A stretch of 64,000 nucleotides of DNA from Pseudomonas sp. DC1.2. Lineage in GTDB: Bacteria; Pseudomonadota; Gammaproteobacteria; Pseudomonadales; Pseudomonadaceae. Numbering within the stretch: the stretch's first letter is position 1; the number at the start of each line of letters is the position of its first letter. Positions 30,301-38,323 of this stretch are shown here, piece after piece. The stretch is taken from contig NZ_CP133782.1 of assembly GCF_034351645.1 (NCBI RefSeq), positions 5,548,001 through 5,612,000 on the forward strand. Direction: 5' to 3'. The position numbers were made by a program, and so were the translations under genes. Below the pieces are notes generated by a model. That model saw nothing but the letters and a program-made list of their open reading frames with translations. It was not told the origin of the DNA and searched no databases.

Positions 30301-31965
30301 CCTCAAAATCGAATGCTTATCGAAACACTGGATAGACAGCTGGACATCTACGGCGTCTACATAAATCAACTCAAAGCCTTCAATGCGCTTGAGCCCATTG
30401 TCAACTACCGAGAGGTCATGGTCAGTTGCCTGGAAGCACAACTCTGGCGCACGAAGAAATGGTGCGATCAGCAGAATCGGGTTTTCGGGAACTACCTACG
30501 CCGCTCAATCGCCTTACTTGATAACGAGCCTGTCGAACACACCCAAACACCCCGCCAAACTCATCAACAGACCAGCGAACTGGCCCAAGGGATGATTGAT
30601 AAAATCGAGTTCGGCCAAGCACGAATCGAAGAGCTGAAGCGGCTGGGCAAAAACGCAGCGCTAATAGCCAGTGAGTACACGGCCACACAGCCCTCCTTTG
30701 ACCTGCACGACCTGAAGCTGTTTCAGATCAGCCTTGCTCAAGAACTTTGCCTCAATGATTCCGGCACGGCTGCCACAGGGGGCGCCCGCGAAACATTGGC
30801 AGCGCTTGTCGAAGACGTGGGTCTCACCATTCAGTCCTCACTGGACCTCGATAGAGAAGGTCACACCGTGGCGTTGACTGAACAAATTGAGGGGTTCAGT
30901 GATTTTGTGGAGCAGTTTGCAACCCTCGATCAACGCATCCTCGACCTGCCTGGTGAGTACCCAGGGCAACTGTTGCAACCAGCTTTGGACTTAATGCGTG
31001 CGCGAGTCGAGGTATTCAACGAGCGCGCAATCGATCACCTGGCGGGACTGCTGCAAGAACGCAGAACCCTAGAACCTGTTCCAGGACCATCCCAACCGAA
31101 AAAAGCACCACTTCGCGTTATCAAGACTCGGTTCAAAGGGACGGTTATCGGCACGTCCAGAACTCGACTGAAAAGCACCGATACCGAACTGGTTGACGTG
31201 ACCTCTGCGCTGACAGGCATGGTCATTGCGACGTTCCATGAAAAGACGCCGGGCAGCTGGGTCGAACATGTTCGGCCTAATACCACGTTACCTTCAGCCC
31301 GGCATCCAACCCTGGCTGTCAGTGTTCAAAACGGAAAAACCTTACTGACACAGCTGGAACCGTTTACCCGACAGACTGAGGCGCATTCCAAAAACATTCG
31401 GCGCATTCCCCTGGAAATCGAGGAAATGTTCCATCAGCAGGCTAACCGAATGGAGGCAGCGGCCGCGGCTATCGAGCAAGCCCTGACCGATATGAACGCC
31501 ACGGAAAGCGGTCCCGGCTCAGCGGCCGATGTCACCAAAAAACTAAGTAACGGGGCGGTAGAGCTGTACAAAAAAGGAAGTGAACTTCGCATCACCATGA
31601 CCAAACGGCAGCCGCCGACGGCGGGACGTCTTGAATGGCTGCATAGCAAGGGGCTGGTGAAAATCGAACGGATAGTTAAATCAGGAACGGCGCATCAGCG
31701 CCTGAAAGGTCAGCGCAAGGACTTTATGGATGAGTACCAGATAAGCGATAAAGCAACCAGCGAGGTGCTCTGGTATGCCCACTTCCATTACCCGACGTCC
31801 GATACGCCACGATCAGCCTTCACTGCCGCACACCTGAAGACCGTAGAACAGCGTTTGTCAGGCGGTGCGTTCGTAACGCGCAATACTGTGGGTCCACTTC
31901 AGTCCATTGCGATTTATCGTGCTGAAATCAGCCATCGATTAGCTGACTTGCTGTTTCTGAAGTAA
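27373..31965 (+). CDS. Giant DUF6543-like (dermonecrotic-toxin-like) protein, intact copy
   Basis: This 1,530-residue protein is the intact paralogue of the product at 17719-22194, roughly half identical in the best blocks and more diverged at the ends. No signal peptide or known catalytic motif is visible. Features in order: N-terminal region with YPALNIDP, WRLYEPTGNFFDHQA, a conserved core from GTFTVPGKTE to VLAWLPDDVR, a hydrophobic stretch near residue 700-720, RLRLRGGG at 918-925, charged helices with likely coiled coil, MVIATFHEKTPGSWVEHV, and a WYAHFHYPT C-terminal block. The ATG at 27373 is chosen over 27367 for its spacing from AAAGGG. It ends 19 bases from the convergent MocR gene. 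Confidence 0.8.
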   Translation: MSDTDFENILTQLVTGPSMREVACKALRSALSTLYPALNIDPSKAVIVTPIWNVADGQVSSGNNHFESLTDALVRLSLSAQTATWIDAEHYLTLQPGANSAIQLPVKISAIGRLINQLSLLFFVALQEQYVDYWNEMTENAVPRWLKLSDNLRKLWHIKQMPDWDEDQKAMALAFFNNPEQTSRHNTDKYQYKACLIDIDNSQGHQWVLDVAVLVGTVDGRTLVISRSIAEGFKQHDSLESFGKTLPDRFSSSPGSNAVRWRLYEPTGNFFDHQACALIALEIQAIGQLYGAIAPEDYQPPINTAAVHRKGLPTGQYDQIRSFLPEWINDAQPADLTRYSRHLMDLALLREKHAGKSYLDDIPALRVFTLNTLRDRVVKDHPETEDPKLENIELSITSLVVIGTFTVPGKTETVTMSLVDLALQNLIAVPLGNKTVRRTDNGVVEAWMTPAYLQQLVTDVDIGEVYPALIKRKLFADTLETQRRQELFASQLRIQLPLQALQYKIRGESGIDDLGYQYVVAAMHEKATDRYVSDLEIIIRPLAFIPESHTDDKADAVANMFVIGPKFVDKGPCLLFRPLLEPALLQYPCEANLLYAIKHSQTLRQSVLAWLPDDVRFNYSQYVFPGRLPSAWTLSQWLVDSTSVLRMMGEVTLSKTPLVEPCLSTLFADNANAMITLADRQSVSNAQSRWETLKHGAWALFNIALPFLGRTAETATWIWQIIDDLDVANKASEKGDSENTWTALTDLFLAVAMVLAHRAATRHAGAARALENDSALLDKEPTVLEQEQENTEEKLVTTAPPKITLTQMPDIAAQQLPESHKTSLYTSGPLARKGLEAFLEGMAITKPQGLPAPSTEVGLHQFLSALNQKWYAQVGQRWFEVTLNESDFVQIINTRDSPAKTGPLLMHSSNGAWEVDIRLRLRGGGRSRKEVMQENARRIIELKQQLTSFDANKETLKTALENAEKAAATSTPGVDDPQNRMLIETLDRQLDIYGVYINQLKAFNALEPIVNYREVMVSCLEAQLWRTKKWCDQQNRVFGNYLRRSIALLDNEPVEHTQTPRQTHQQTSELAQGMIDKIEFGQARIEELKRLGKNAALIASEYTATQPSFDLHDLKLFQISLAQELCLNDSGTAATGGARETLAALVEDVGLTIQSSLDLDREGHTVALTEQIEGFSDFVEQFATLDQRILDLPGEYPGQLLQPALDLMRARVEVFNERAIDHLAGLLQERRTLEPVPGPSQPKKAPLRVIKTRFKGTVIGTSRTRLKSTDTELVDVTSALTGMVIATFHEKTPGSWVEHVRPNTTLPSARHPTLAVSVQNGKTLLTQLEPFTRQTEAHSKNIRRIPLEIEEMFHQQANRMEAAAAAIEQALTDMNATESGPGSAADVTKKLSNGAVELYKKGSELRITMTKRQPPTAGRLEWLHSKGLVKIERIVKSGTAHQRLKGQRKDFMDEYQISDKATSEVLWYAHFHYPTSDTPRSAFTAAHLKTVEQRLSGGAFVTRNTVGPLQSIAIYRAEISHRLADLLFLK

Positions 31966-31984
31966 CAGTGTCGCCGGTAAGGGC

Positions 31985-33535
31985 TCATTGTCGCCAAAGT
32001 TTATCCAGGTGTCCGAGCGCGCTTATGATGTCGACTTCGGGCACCGCCGCAAAACCCAGGACCAGCCCGGCGCGCTGGTCCAGCGGTTGTTGCGAACCCG
32101 GCAACCAATAGCTGCTGAGTGCATTGATCTCGATATCGGCACGGGTGGCTTTTTCGATCAGCTCCTTTTCCAAGGCTTGACTCTCGACCCGCACGGTCAA
32201 ATGCAGCCCTGCTGCCACGCTTGGCAGACTGCCAACGCCCGGAATATCCATCGGCCAACCCGCCAGCAACGTATTGCGCCGACTCAACGCGGCACGGCGC
32301 ATACGACGGATATGCCTCTGAAAGTGCCCCGCCGCCATGAATTCGGCCATTACCGCTTGAGTGCTGACCTCGGAATGACGCACATCCACAGCACGGCGCT
32401 GGGAGAACGCCTCTACCAACCCGATCGGCAACACCAGGTAGCCCAACCTAAGCGCCGGGAACGCCACTTTGCCAAAAGTCCCGACATACAGCACTCGCTC
32501 CTGCCGGTCCAGCGCCGCCAATGGCGCCAACGGTGCGCCGCTGTAGCGGTATTCACCGTCATAGTCATCCTCGATGATCCAGCCGTCAGTGCGCTCAGCC
32601 CACGCCAGTAATTCCAGGCGCCGAGCGAGGCTCATGATTACCCCGGTCGGATATTGATGAGACGGGGTGACATACGCCAATCGGCAATCGCTCAAACCGT
32701 TCAGTTCGGCGCAATCGATACCTTCGTTATCCACGCACACCCCGTGCAATTTCGCCCCAGCCACAGCGAACGCATGACCCGCAGCGCGGTACCCCGGATT
32801 CTCCACCGCGACCCCGTCTCCCGGCTCCACCAGCAGCTGTGCACAAAGGCTAATCGCCTGCTGTGCGCCACTGGTGATCACTATTTGCTCAGCTGAGCAC
32901 TGCATTCCTCGCGAGCTGCGCAAATAAGCGGCGATCAATCCGCGTAATCGCTGGTCGCCAGCCGGATCGCCATAACACAGCTGCTGAAAATCCGGTTTTC
33001 GCCAGAAAGCCGCATTCAGCTTGGCCCAGACCTCAAAGGGAAACAGATCAAACGCCGGAACACCTACCCTGAATGCCCTCGGCGGACCGCTGGGAGGTTT
33101 AGCCAAATGGTTCTTTTCAACCCGCGCCAAGCCTCCCCTGTGGATAACTTTACTGGATGAAAACACAGGTAAATCGAGCCAATTTGTGGATAAGGCTGGG
33201 GATAAGCCTGTTGAAAAGCCTGTGGATAGTTTTGTGGATAGTTTTTTTGTCAGTAACGTACCGGGCCCAATTTGCACGACATACGTACCGTCGCCGACCC
33301 TCCCCTCAATAAAACCTTCGGCGTAGAGCTGATCGTAGGCGCGCACGACGCTGTTACGGGAAATCGCCAACGCGGTGGCCAGATCACGGCTGGCCGGCAA
33401 ACGCATCCCACCAGCGAGTCGCCCGTCGAGCACACGCAGGCGCAACGCCTGATACAGCTGGCGGCTCAGCCCTTTGCCGCGATCAAGTTCGATACCGGTC
33501 GGGTTAAATGACAGGGACAGCGACGAATCAGGCAT
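31985..33535 (-). CDS. MocR/PdxR-type GntR regulator with aminotransferase domain
   Basis: The 516-residue protein joins an N-terminal GntR winged helix (LYQALRLRVLDGRLAGGMRLPASRDLATALAISRNSVVRAYDQL, about residues 25-70) to a fold-type I aminotransferase-like domain. PLP-binding signs are VTSGAQQAISLCAQLL, IIEDDYDGEY and the lysine in YVGTFGKVAFPALRLGYLVLP. Such proteins sense PLP or amino-compound aldimines and control transcription. The linker (about residues 99-118) is made of four-residue repeats (KLST, KLST, GFST, GLSP, ALST), whose DNA forms DnaA-box-like repeats. It is divergent from the paiB-GNAT genes and probably controls them. Confidence 0.9.
   Translation of the reverse strand: MPDSSLSLSFNPTGIELDRGKGLSRQLYQALRLRVLDGRLAGGMRLPASRDLATALAISRNSVVRAYDQLYAEGFIEGRVGDGTYVVQIGPGTLLTKKLSTKLSTGFSTGLSPALSTNWLDLPVFSSSKVIHRGGLARVEKNHLAKPPSGPPRAFRVGVPAFDLFPFEVWAKLNAAFWRKPDFQQLCYGDPAGDQRLRGLIAAYLRSSRGMQCSAEQIVITSGAQQAISLCAQLLVEPGDGVAVENPGYRAAGHAFAVAGAKLHGVCVDNEGIDCAELNGLSDCRLAYVTPSHQYPTGVIMSLARRLELLAWAERTDGWIIEDDYDGEYRYSGAPLAPLAALDRQERVLYVGTFGKVAFPALRLGYLVLPIGLVEAFSQRRAVDVRHSEVSTQAVMAEFMAAGHFQRHIRRMRRAALSRRNTLLAGWPMDIPGVGSLPSVAAGLHLTVRVESQALEKELIEKATRADIEINALSSYWLPGSQQPLDQRAGLVLGFAAVPEVDIISALGHLDKLWRQ
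33139..33241. repeat. Cluster of DnaA-box-like 9-mers inside the MocR gene
   Basis: Read on the minus strand, TTATCCACA occurs at 33139-33147 and 33185-33193. Related 9-mers follow at 33197 (TTATCCCCA), 33209 (TTTTCAACA), 33221 and 33233 (both CTATCCACA). The last five start exactly 12 bases apart, a four-codon tandem repeat of the protein linker. Two of the six are perfect DnaA boxes and the other four each differ by one base. Confidence 0.7.
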
Positions 33536-33625
33536 GACATTGGACCTACGAAATGGGTCATGAATGGCTCTTACAACAGACCAATAGCCTGCCTAGGATG
33601 CAGACATTCTCCAAGGAAAATTTCC

Positions 33626-34255
33626 ATGTACTTGCCCAGCGCCTTTGTCATAGAAGATTTGCCTGAACTCCATCAGCAGATACTCGGCACTCGCCTCGCC
33701 GTGTTAATCACCCATAGCGAACAAGGCTTACAAGCCAGCCACTTGCCGCTTTTGCTGTACCCGGACCAAGGGCCGAATGGCACCCTCTACGGCCATTTCG
33801 CCCGGGCCAATCCGCAGTGGCAGGCATTGCAGAATGGCGCACAAGCACTGGTGGTTTTTGCCGGCGCCGACGCCTATATCAGCCCGGGTTTTTACCCGAG
33901 TAAAGCCGAACACGGCAAAGTCGTGCCCACCTGGAACTACGTCGCGGTCCATGCTTATGGCACCGCCGAAGTGTTCACCGACGCCACTCGCCTGCGCCAT
34001 TTGGTCAGCGCCCTCACTGATCGCCACGAAGCCGGTCGCGCCACACCCTGGAAAGTCGATGACGCCCCGCCCGACTACATCGACGGGATGCTCAAGGCCA
34101 TCGTCGGCTTCGCCCTGCCGATCCAGCGCCTGGAAGGCAAGCGCAAGCTCAGCCAGAACCGCAGCGCCGAAGACATCGCCGGCGTGCGCGAGGGGCTGAG
34201 TGCCAGCCCCGATGTGCGCGATCAGGCCCTCGCCCACCTAATACCCAAGGAATGA
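33626..34255 (+). CDS. PaiB-family FMN-binding protein
   Basis: The 209-residue protein matches the PaiB/FMN-binding negative regulator family, a split-barrel fold: MYLPSAFVIEDLPELHQQI at the start, HLPLLLYPDQGPNGTLYGHFARANPQW, and VVPTWNYVAVHAYGTAEVF, the most conserved block. RKLSQNRSAEDIAGVREGL closes the domain. Bacillus PaiB is tied to protease and sporulation control and to polyamine acetylation via PaiA; here the next gene is also an acetyltransferase. Start 33626 has an AAGGAAAA site. The gene overlaps or abuts the GNAT gene. Confidence 0.9.
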   Translation: MYLPSAFVIEDLPELHQQILGTRLAVLITHSEQGLQASHLPLLLYPDQGPNGTLYGHFARANPQWQALQNGAQALVVFAGADAYISPGFYPSKAEHGKVVPTWNYVAVHAYGTAEVFTDATRLRHLVSALTDRHEAGRATPWKVDDAPPDYIDGMLKAIVGFALPIQRLEGKRKLSQNRSAEDIAGVREGLSASPDVRDQALAHLIPKE

Positions 34256-34257
34256 AC

Positions 34258-34704
34258 ATGAACCAGATCGAGATTCGCCAAGTCACCGCCGACGACCAGG
34301 CGTCGTGGCTACCGTTGTGGCAGGCCTACCTGCGGTTCTACAACACCGAGCTGCCCGAGGCCGTTACCCAAAGCACCTGGCAGCGCCTGCTTGATCCCAG
34401 TGAAACAACCCACTCCGCGCTGGCCTGGGTCGACGGCACAGCCGTGGGCATGGTGAACTTCATCTACCATCGCTCGAACTGGAGCATCGAAAACGCCTGC
34501 TACCTGCAAGACTTGCTGGTAACGCCCGAAACCCGCGGCACCGGCGTTGGCCGCAAACTCATCGAGTTTGTTTACGCCACGGCCAAGGCCGACGGGTGCT
34601 GCAAGGTTCACTGGCTGACTCATGAAACCAACACCACGGCGATTCAGCTCTACGAGCGCATCGCCGAACGCCCCGGTTTCATCCAGTTTCGCACCGCCCT
34701 CTAA
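34258..34704 (+). CDS. GNAT family N-acetyltransferase
   Basis: This 148-residue acetyltransferase shows the acetyl-CoA loop as VTPETRGTGVGRKLIEFVYATAKADG and the preceding strand ACYLQDLLV. The substrate is unknown; amines are plausible given the paiB neighbour (PaiA-like pairing). Starts at 34252 and 34258 are both possible; 34258 is better spaced from the AAGGA that overlaps the end of paiB. It belongs to an operon with paiB and the following GNAT gene. Confidence 0.87.
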   Translation: MNQIEIRQVTADDQASWLPLWQAYLRFYNTELPEAVTQSTWQRLLDPSETTHSALAWVDGTAVGMVNFIYHRSNWSIENACYLQDLLVTPETRGTGVGRKLIEFVYATAKADGCCKVHWLTHETNTTAIQLYERIAERPGFIQFRTAL

Positions 34705-34721
34705 GGTTCAAGGAGAACACC

Positions 34722-35393
34722 ATGTCAACTTCACTCGCGGACTGGAAAGGCGTACCGCCACCCTCGGTTCAACTGATCGAGGGACGCTTCATCCGCCTGG
34801 AAAAACTCGACCCGGCGCGGCATGCCGACGGTTTGTTCAACGCCCTGCAAGGTCCGGGGGCCGATCCGAAACTCTGGGATTACTTGCCTTACGGCCCATT
34901 TCAGGAGCGCCGCGTATTCAATGATTGGTTGAACAACCACGCCGCCAACAGCGACCCCTATTTCTTCGCCGTGATTGATCGCGCCAACGGCGAGGTGCAG
35001 GGCATCCTCAGCTTGATGTCGATCGTCCCGGCCCAGGGTCGCATCGAGATTGGCCACGTGACGTTTGGTTCGCCGATGCAGCGTTCGCCGAAAAGTACCG
35101 AGGCGGTTTACTTGCTCGCCAAGGAGTCTTTTGCCATGGGCTATCGGCGCCTGGAGTGGAAGTGCAACAACGGTAACGCACGCTCGAAGTACGCGGCCGA
35201 GCGCTTGGGCTTCAGTTTTGAAGGGGTGTTCCGCCAGCACATGGTGGTCAAGGGGCAGAACCGCGATACCGCGTGGTACTCGATTCTGGACTCGGAGTGG
35301 TCGGCGATTGGTGCAGGCTTTGAGCACTGGCTTTCAGATGAAAACCAGACAGATGGCGGTCAGGTAAAAACCTTGGCTGAGTGCCGCGGGTAG
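34722..35393 (+). CDS. GNAT family acetyltransferase, RimJ/RimL-like
   Basis: The 223-residue protein has the RimJ/RimL-type fold: IEGRFIRLEKLDPARHADGLF, FFAVIDRANGEVQGILSL, RIEIGHVTFG, TEAVYLLAKESFAMGYRRLEWKCN and NARSKYAAERLGFSFEGVFRQHMVVKG. Related proteins acetylate small molecules or N-termini; the substrate is unknown. It follows the first GNAT gene by 17 bases with AAGGAGAAC as ribosome site. The stop codon lies in the loop of a perfect palindrome (35383-35401). Confidence 0.9.
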   Translation: MSTSLADWKGVPPPSVQLIEGRFIRLEKLDPARHADGLFNALQGPGADPKLWDYLPYGPFQERRVFNDWLNNHAANSDPYFFAVIDRANGEVQGILSLMSIVPAQGRIEIGHVTFGSPMQRSPKSTEAVYLLAKESFAMGYRRLEWKCNNGNARSKYAAERLGFSFEGVFRQHMVVKGQNRDTAWYSILDSEWSAIGAGFEHWLSDENQTDGGQVKTLAECRG

Positions 35394-35432
35394 CCCGCGG
35401 CGCCTGGACGGAAGCCTTCGCGGGTTTGCCCG
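35383..35432. terminator. Two hairpins between convergent GNAT and methyltransferase genes
   Basis: GCCGCGGG-TAG-CCCGCGGC (35383-35401) is a perfect palindrome whose loop is the GNAT stop codon. CGCGGG-TTTG-CCCGCG (about 35418-35433) follows. Neither has a T-run, but their place between convergent genes suits mRNA ends. Confidence 0.5.
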
Positions 35433-35442
35433 CGATGAGCTT

Positions 35443-36342
35443 CTAGACGAGTTTCTGGGCCAGCACCGCGATGTGCTCCGGTCCAATACCGCAGCACCCG
35501 CCCAAATGGCTGGCGCCGCGCTGCTGCCAATCTGCCGCCCATTGCAGGTAACCCGGCGGATCGAGGTCTTCGCGCAGCGGGTCGAGCCCGTCGTTGGCCG
35601 TGGCTTCTTTTGGTTGCGGCGGAAAGGCGTTGGCATACGCGCCGATGTGAATCTTCACCCCCAACCGCTCAAAGGTTTCCCGTGCGGCATCAATCGCCGC
35701 GCCGATCACTTCTGGCTGGCTGCAATTGAACAGCAACGCCTCGACACCCAGCTCAGCCGCAACGGCAGCCGCTTCGGCCACCGGCTCACCGGAACGCAAA
35801 CGCGGGACTTCGTCGGTGTCTTCATCCTTCAAGGTAAACGACAGCCAGAACGGCTTGCCGTCCTTCGGCAGACCGGCGTGGATCGCTCGCGCCTCGACGA
35901 TTGAACTCTGGGTTTCCGCCAGCCACAGATCGACATGAGGCGCCAGACCGGTGACCAGCGGTGTCAGCAGTTCAGTCACCCGAGCCGCGTCGAACAAGTC
36001 CGGGCGGTAAGAACCGAACAACGGCGGCAACGAACCGGCGACACGCACGGCTTTGCCCGAAGCCTCCACGGCACGTCGCGCCAGCGTCCCGGCCAGCGCC
36101 GCGAGTGCCTGGCCTTCAGCGGCAAAGCGTTCTTCGCCAATGTGAAACGGCACCACCGCGTAACTGTTGCTGGTGATCACGTTAGCGCCACTGTCGATAT
36201 AGGCTGCGTGTACCGCCTCTACGGCGTGCGGCGCTTCGCTCAAGGCCAGCGCTGACCACTCGGGCTGCCTGAACGGCGCGCCTGCGCGTTGCAGTTCGCG
36301 GCCCATGCCGCCATCGAGAATTACTGTACGTGCTGCGCCCAT
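35443..36342 (-). CDS. mmuM: Homocysteine S-methyltransferase (MmuM-like)
   Basis: This cytoplasmic zinc enzyme transfers a methyl group, usually from S-methylmethionine, to homocysteine to form methionine. Family marks are ILDGGMGRELQRAG at the start, NVITSNSYAVVPFHIGEERF, the zinc cysteine in ALLFNCSQPEVI and the Cys-Cys pair in SHLGGCCGIGPEHIAVLA at the end. The ATG at 36342 gives about 299 residues; in-frame starts at 36357 and 36378 would overlap a CATAAGCTTATG palindrome that looks regulatory. It is divergent from an amino-acid ABC binding protein and permease. Confidence 0.87.
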   Translation of the reverse strand: MGAARTVILDGGMGRELQRAGAPFRQPEWSALALSEAPHAVEAVHAAYIDSGANVITSNSYAVVPFHIGEERFAAEGQALAALAGTLARRAVEASGKAVRVAGSLPPLFGSYRPDLFDAARVTELLTPLVTGLAPHVDLWLAETQSSIVEARAIHAGLPKDGKPFWLSFTLKDEDTDEVPRLRSGEPVAEAAAVAAELGVEALLFNCSQPEVIGAAIDAARETFERLGVKIHIGAYANAFPPQPKEATANDGLDPLREDLDPPGYLQWAADWQQRGASHLGGCCGIGPEHIAVLAQKLV

Positions 36343-36354
36343 ATGCTTTTCACT

Positions 36355-36366
36355 CATAAGCTTATG
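36355..36366. promoter_or_regulatory. 12-bp perfect palindrome at the mmuM/ABC divergent promoter
   Basis: CATAAGCTTATG lies just upstream of the preferred mmuM start and about 90 bases before the divergent binding-protein gene. Its place suggests a shared operator; the regulator is unknown. Confidence 0.4.
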
Positions 36367-36455
36367 AAAATAACTCACTATCAGAGTCGTTCTTATAACT
36401 ATTTAATACGCACCATTCGGTTAATAACAACCTCTTTTTTATTCAGGTATGGACT

Positions 36456-37277
36456 GTGAAATTTCAACCGCTGCTGGCCTTGGGCCTGACGATTCTAGCT
36501 GCCTCTACCCAAGCCTTTGGCGGCGCTACGCTGGATCGTGTAGAGCAAAAGAAAGAACTGGTGGGCGTGTTGATGGAAAGCTATCCGCCGTTCTCGTTCC
36601 TTAACGACCAGAACCAGCTCGACGGTTTCGACGTGGACGTGGCCAAAGCCGTGGCGGACAAACTTGGCGTCAAACTGCGCCTCGAAACGCCGTCCTGGGA
36701 CGTCATCGCCGCCGGCCGCTGGAGCGGACGTTACGACATCTGCATTTGTTCGATGACCCCGAGCAAGGCCCGCGCCGAAGTCTTCGATTTCCCGGTCGAG
36801 TACTACGCCTCACCCGCGGTGATCGTGGTCAACGCCAAAGACGACCGCATCCACAGCGCCAAGGACCTGAGCGGCAAAAAAGTCGGCCTCACCAGCGCAT
36901 CCAGCTATGAAAGCTACCTGAACAAAAACCTCGTCATCGAAGGCGCCGAAGAGACTCAGTTGCAGTACCCGTTCGAGAACGTACAGATCGCACCGTATGA
37001 CACCGATAACGTGGCGTTTCAGGACCTGGGCCTGGGCGCGGGCGTGCGACTCGATGCGATTCTGACCAACCTCGTCACCGCGCAACCGCGCCTGAACGAA
37101 GACAAACGTTTCAAACTGGCAGGCGACCCGCTGTACTCGGAACCGAACTCGGTTGCCATTGAAAAAGGCGATGCCCAGTGGGACGCCAAGGTACGTACTG
37201 TTTTTGCGCAATTGAAACAAGACGGCACTCTGAGCAAACTCTCGCAAAAATGGATCGGCGCCGACATCAGTAAATGA
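36456..37277 (+). CDS. Amino-acid ABC transporter substrate-binding protein
   Basis: The 273-residue periplasmic protein begins at a GTG with a signal peptide (MKFQPLLALGLTILAASTQAFGG). It has the family 3 solute-binding fold: LVGVLMESYPPFSFLNDQ, GFDVDVAKAVADKLGVKLRLE, GRYDICICSMTPSKAR, VFDFPVEYYASPAVIV and LSGKKVGLTSASSYESYL. The ligand is an amino acid or analogue; S-methylmethionine or methionine would fit the divergent mmuM, but this is inference. The stop overlaps the permease start (ATGA). Confidence 0.9.
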   Translation: MKFQPLLALGLTILAASTQAFGGATLDRVEQKKELVGVLMESYPPFSFLNDQNQLDGFDVDVAKAVADKLGVKLRLETPSWDVIAAGRWSGRYDICICSMTPSKARAEVFDFPVEYYASPAVIVVNAKDDRIHSAKDLSGKKVGLTSASSYESYLNKNLVIEGAEETQLQYPFENVQIAPYDTDNVAFQDLGLGAGVRLDAILTNLVTAQPRLNEDKRFKLAGDPLYSEPNSVAIEKGDAQWDAKVRTVFAQLKQDGTLSKLSQKWIGADISK

Positions 37278-38110
37278 CTTCTTTCCCCAAACCTCCTCAG
37301 CTGCCACCCCCGGTGGCTGAGTCGCGACTGCAACGAATGTTCGGCTTTCGCACCCGGCTGTACCTGACGTGGGCGGCAATGCTCAGCTTGTTCGCCAGTT
37401 TCTTCCTGAGCTTCGACCTGAAGTTCTCGATCATCCTCGACAAACTGCCCAACCTCGTCGGCCTGCACCTGGCGCCTAACGGCTTCCTGCAAGGTGCGGC
37501 CCTGACGCTGTTCCTGTGCCTGTGCTCAATCATCGCGTCGTCACTGCTGGGGTTCATCACCGCCCTGGCGCGGCTGTCGAAAAGCGCGGTGGCGTTCGGT
37601 ATAGCGAGTTTCTATGCCTCGTTCTTTCGCGGCACGCCGTTGCTGATCCAGATCCTGTTGATCTACCTCGGCCTGCCACAACTGGGTATCGTCCCCGGCG
37701 CCATCGCTGCCGGCATCATCGCCCTGTCGCTGAACTACGGCGCCTACCTCAGCGAAATTTTTCGCGCGGGCATCCTTGGCGTTCCACACGGCCAACGCGA
37801 AGCGTCCCTGGCCTTGGGCATGCGCGACAGCGTGATTTTCTGGCGCGTTACCCTACCCCAAGCGATGCGCACGATCATTCCGCCCACCACCAACCAATTC
37901 ATCTCCATGCTCAAGGACTCATCCTTGATCTCGGTGATGGGCGTGTGGGAAGTGATGTTCCTGGCGCAGTCCTATGGGCGATCAAGCTATCGCTACATCG
38001 AGATGCTGACAACCGCGGCGATTATTTACTGGGTGATGTCGATTGGGCTGGAACTGATACAGGCACGGATGGAGCGGCATTATGGGAAGGCTTACTTGAG
38101 CCGCCGTTAG
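37274..38110 (+). CDS. Amino-acid ABC transporter permease
   Basis: This 278-residue inner-membrane permease has the HisMQ/GltJK-type core: GAALTLFLCLCSIIASSLLG, SFYASFFRGTPLLIQILLIYLG, LSLNYGAYLSEIFRAGILGVPHGQREASLALGM, the EAA-like loop, then QAMRTIIPPTTNQFISMLKDSSLISVMG. It overlaps the binding-protein gene by four bases. No ATPase gene follows, so the transporter must use an ATPase encoded elsewhere or share one. Confidence 0.9.
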   Translation: MTSFPKPPQLPPPVAESRLQRMFGFRTRLYLTWAAMLSLFASFFLSFDLKFSIILDKLPNLVGLHLAPNGFLQGAALTLFLCLCSIIASSLLGFITALARLSKSAVAFGIASFYASFFRGTPLLIQILLIYLGLPQLGIVPGAIAAGIIALSLNYGAYLSEIFRAGILGVPHGQREASLALGMRDSVIFWRVTLPQAMRTIIPPTTNQFISMLKDSSLISVMGVWEVMFLAQSYGRSSYRYIEMLTTAAIIYWVMSIGLELIQARMERHYGKAYLSRR

Positions 38111-38323
38111 CTGAAGGCGAAAGCACGTAGCCTTTGATAGCTTGTTGATTGGCTGTAGGAAAAAAACACCCCACAGAAGCGCTAAAAACAACGATTCCCG
38201 AGCGGCCAGTTCTTTTCTACAGAACAATCTGACGCAACCCGCAACCCTGCCGGAACCGCCTGACATCGGCGTCTACCGCCTCCCCCATAGAGTTTGTCCT
38301 CCTTCCCAAAGAGGTCAAACTCA

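Noticed and set aside
37274..38323. An ABC ATPase to complete the amino-acid transporter
   Set aside because: The 210 bases after the permease have no Walker A frame, and the next gene is the autotransporter.
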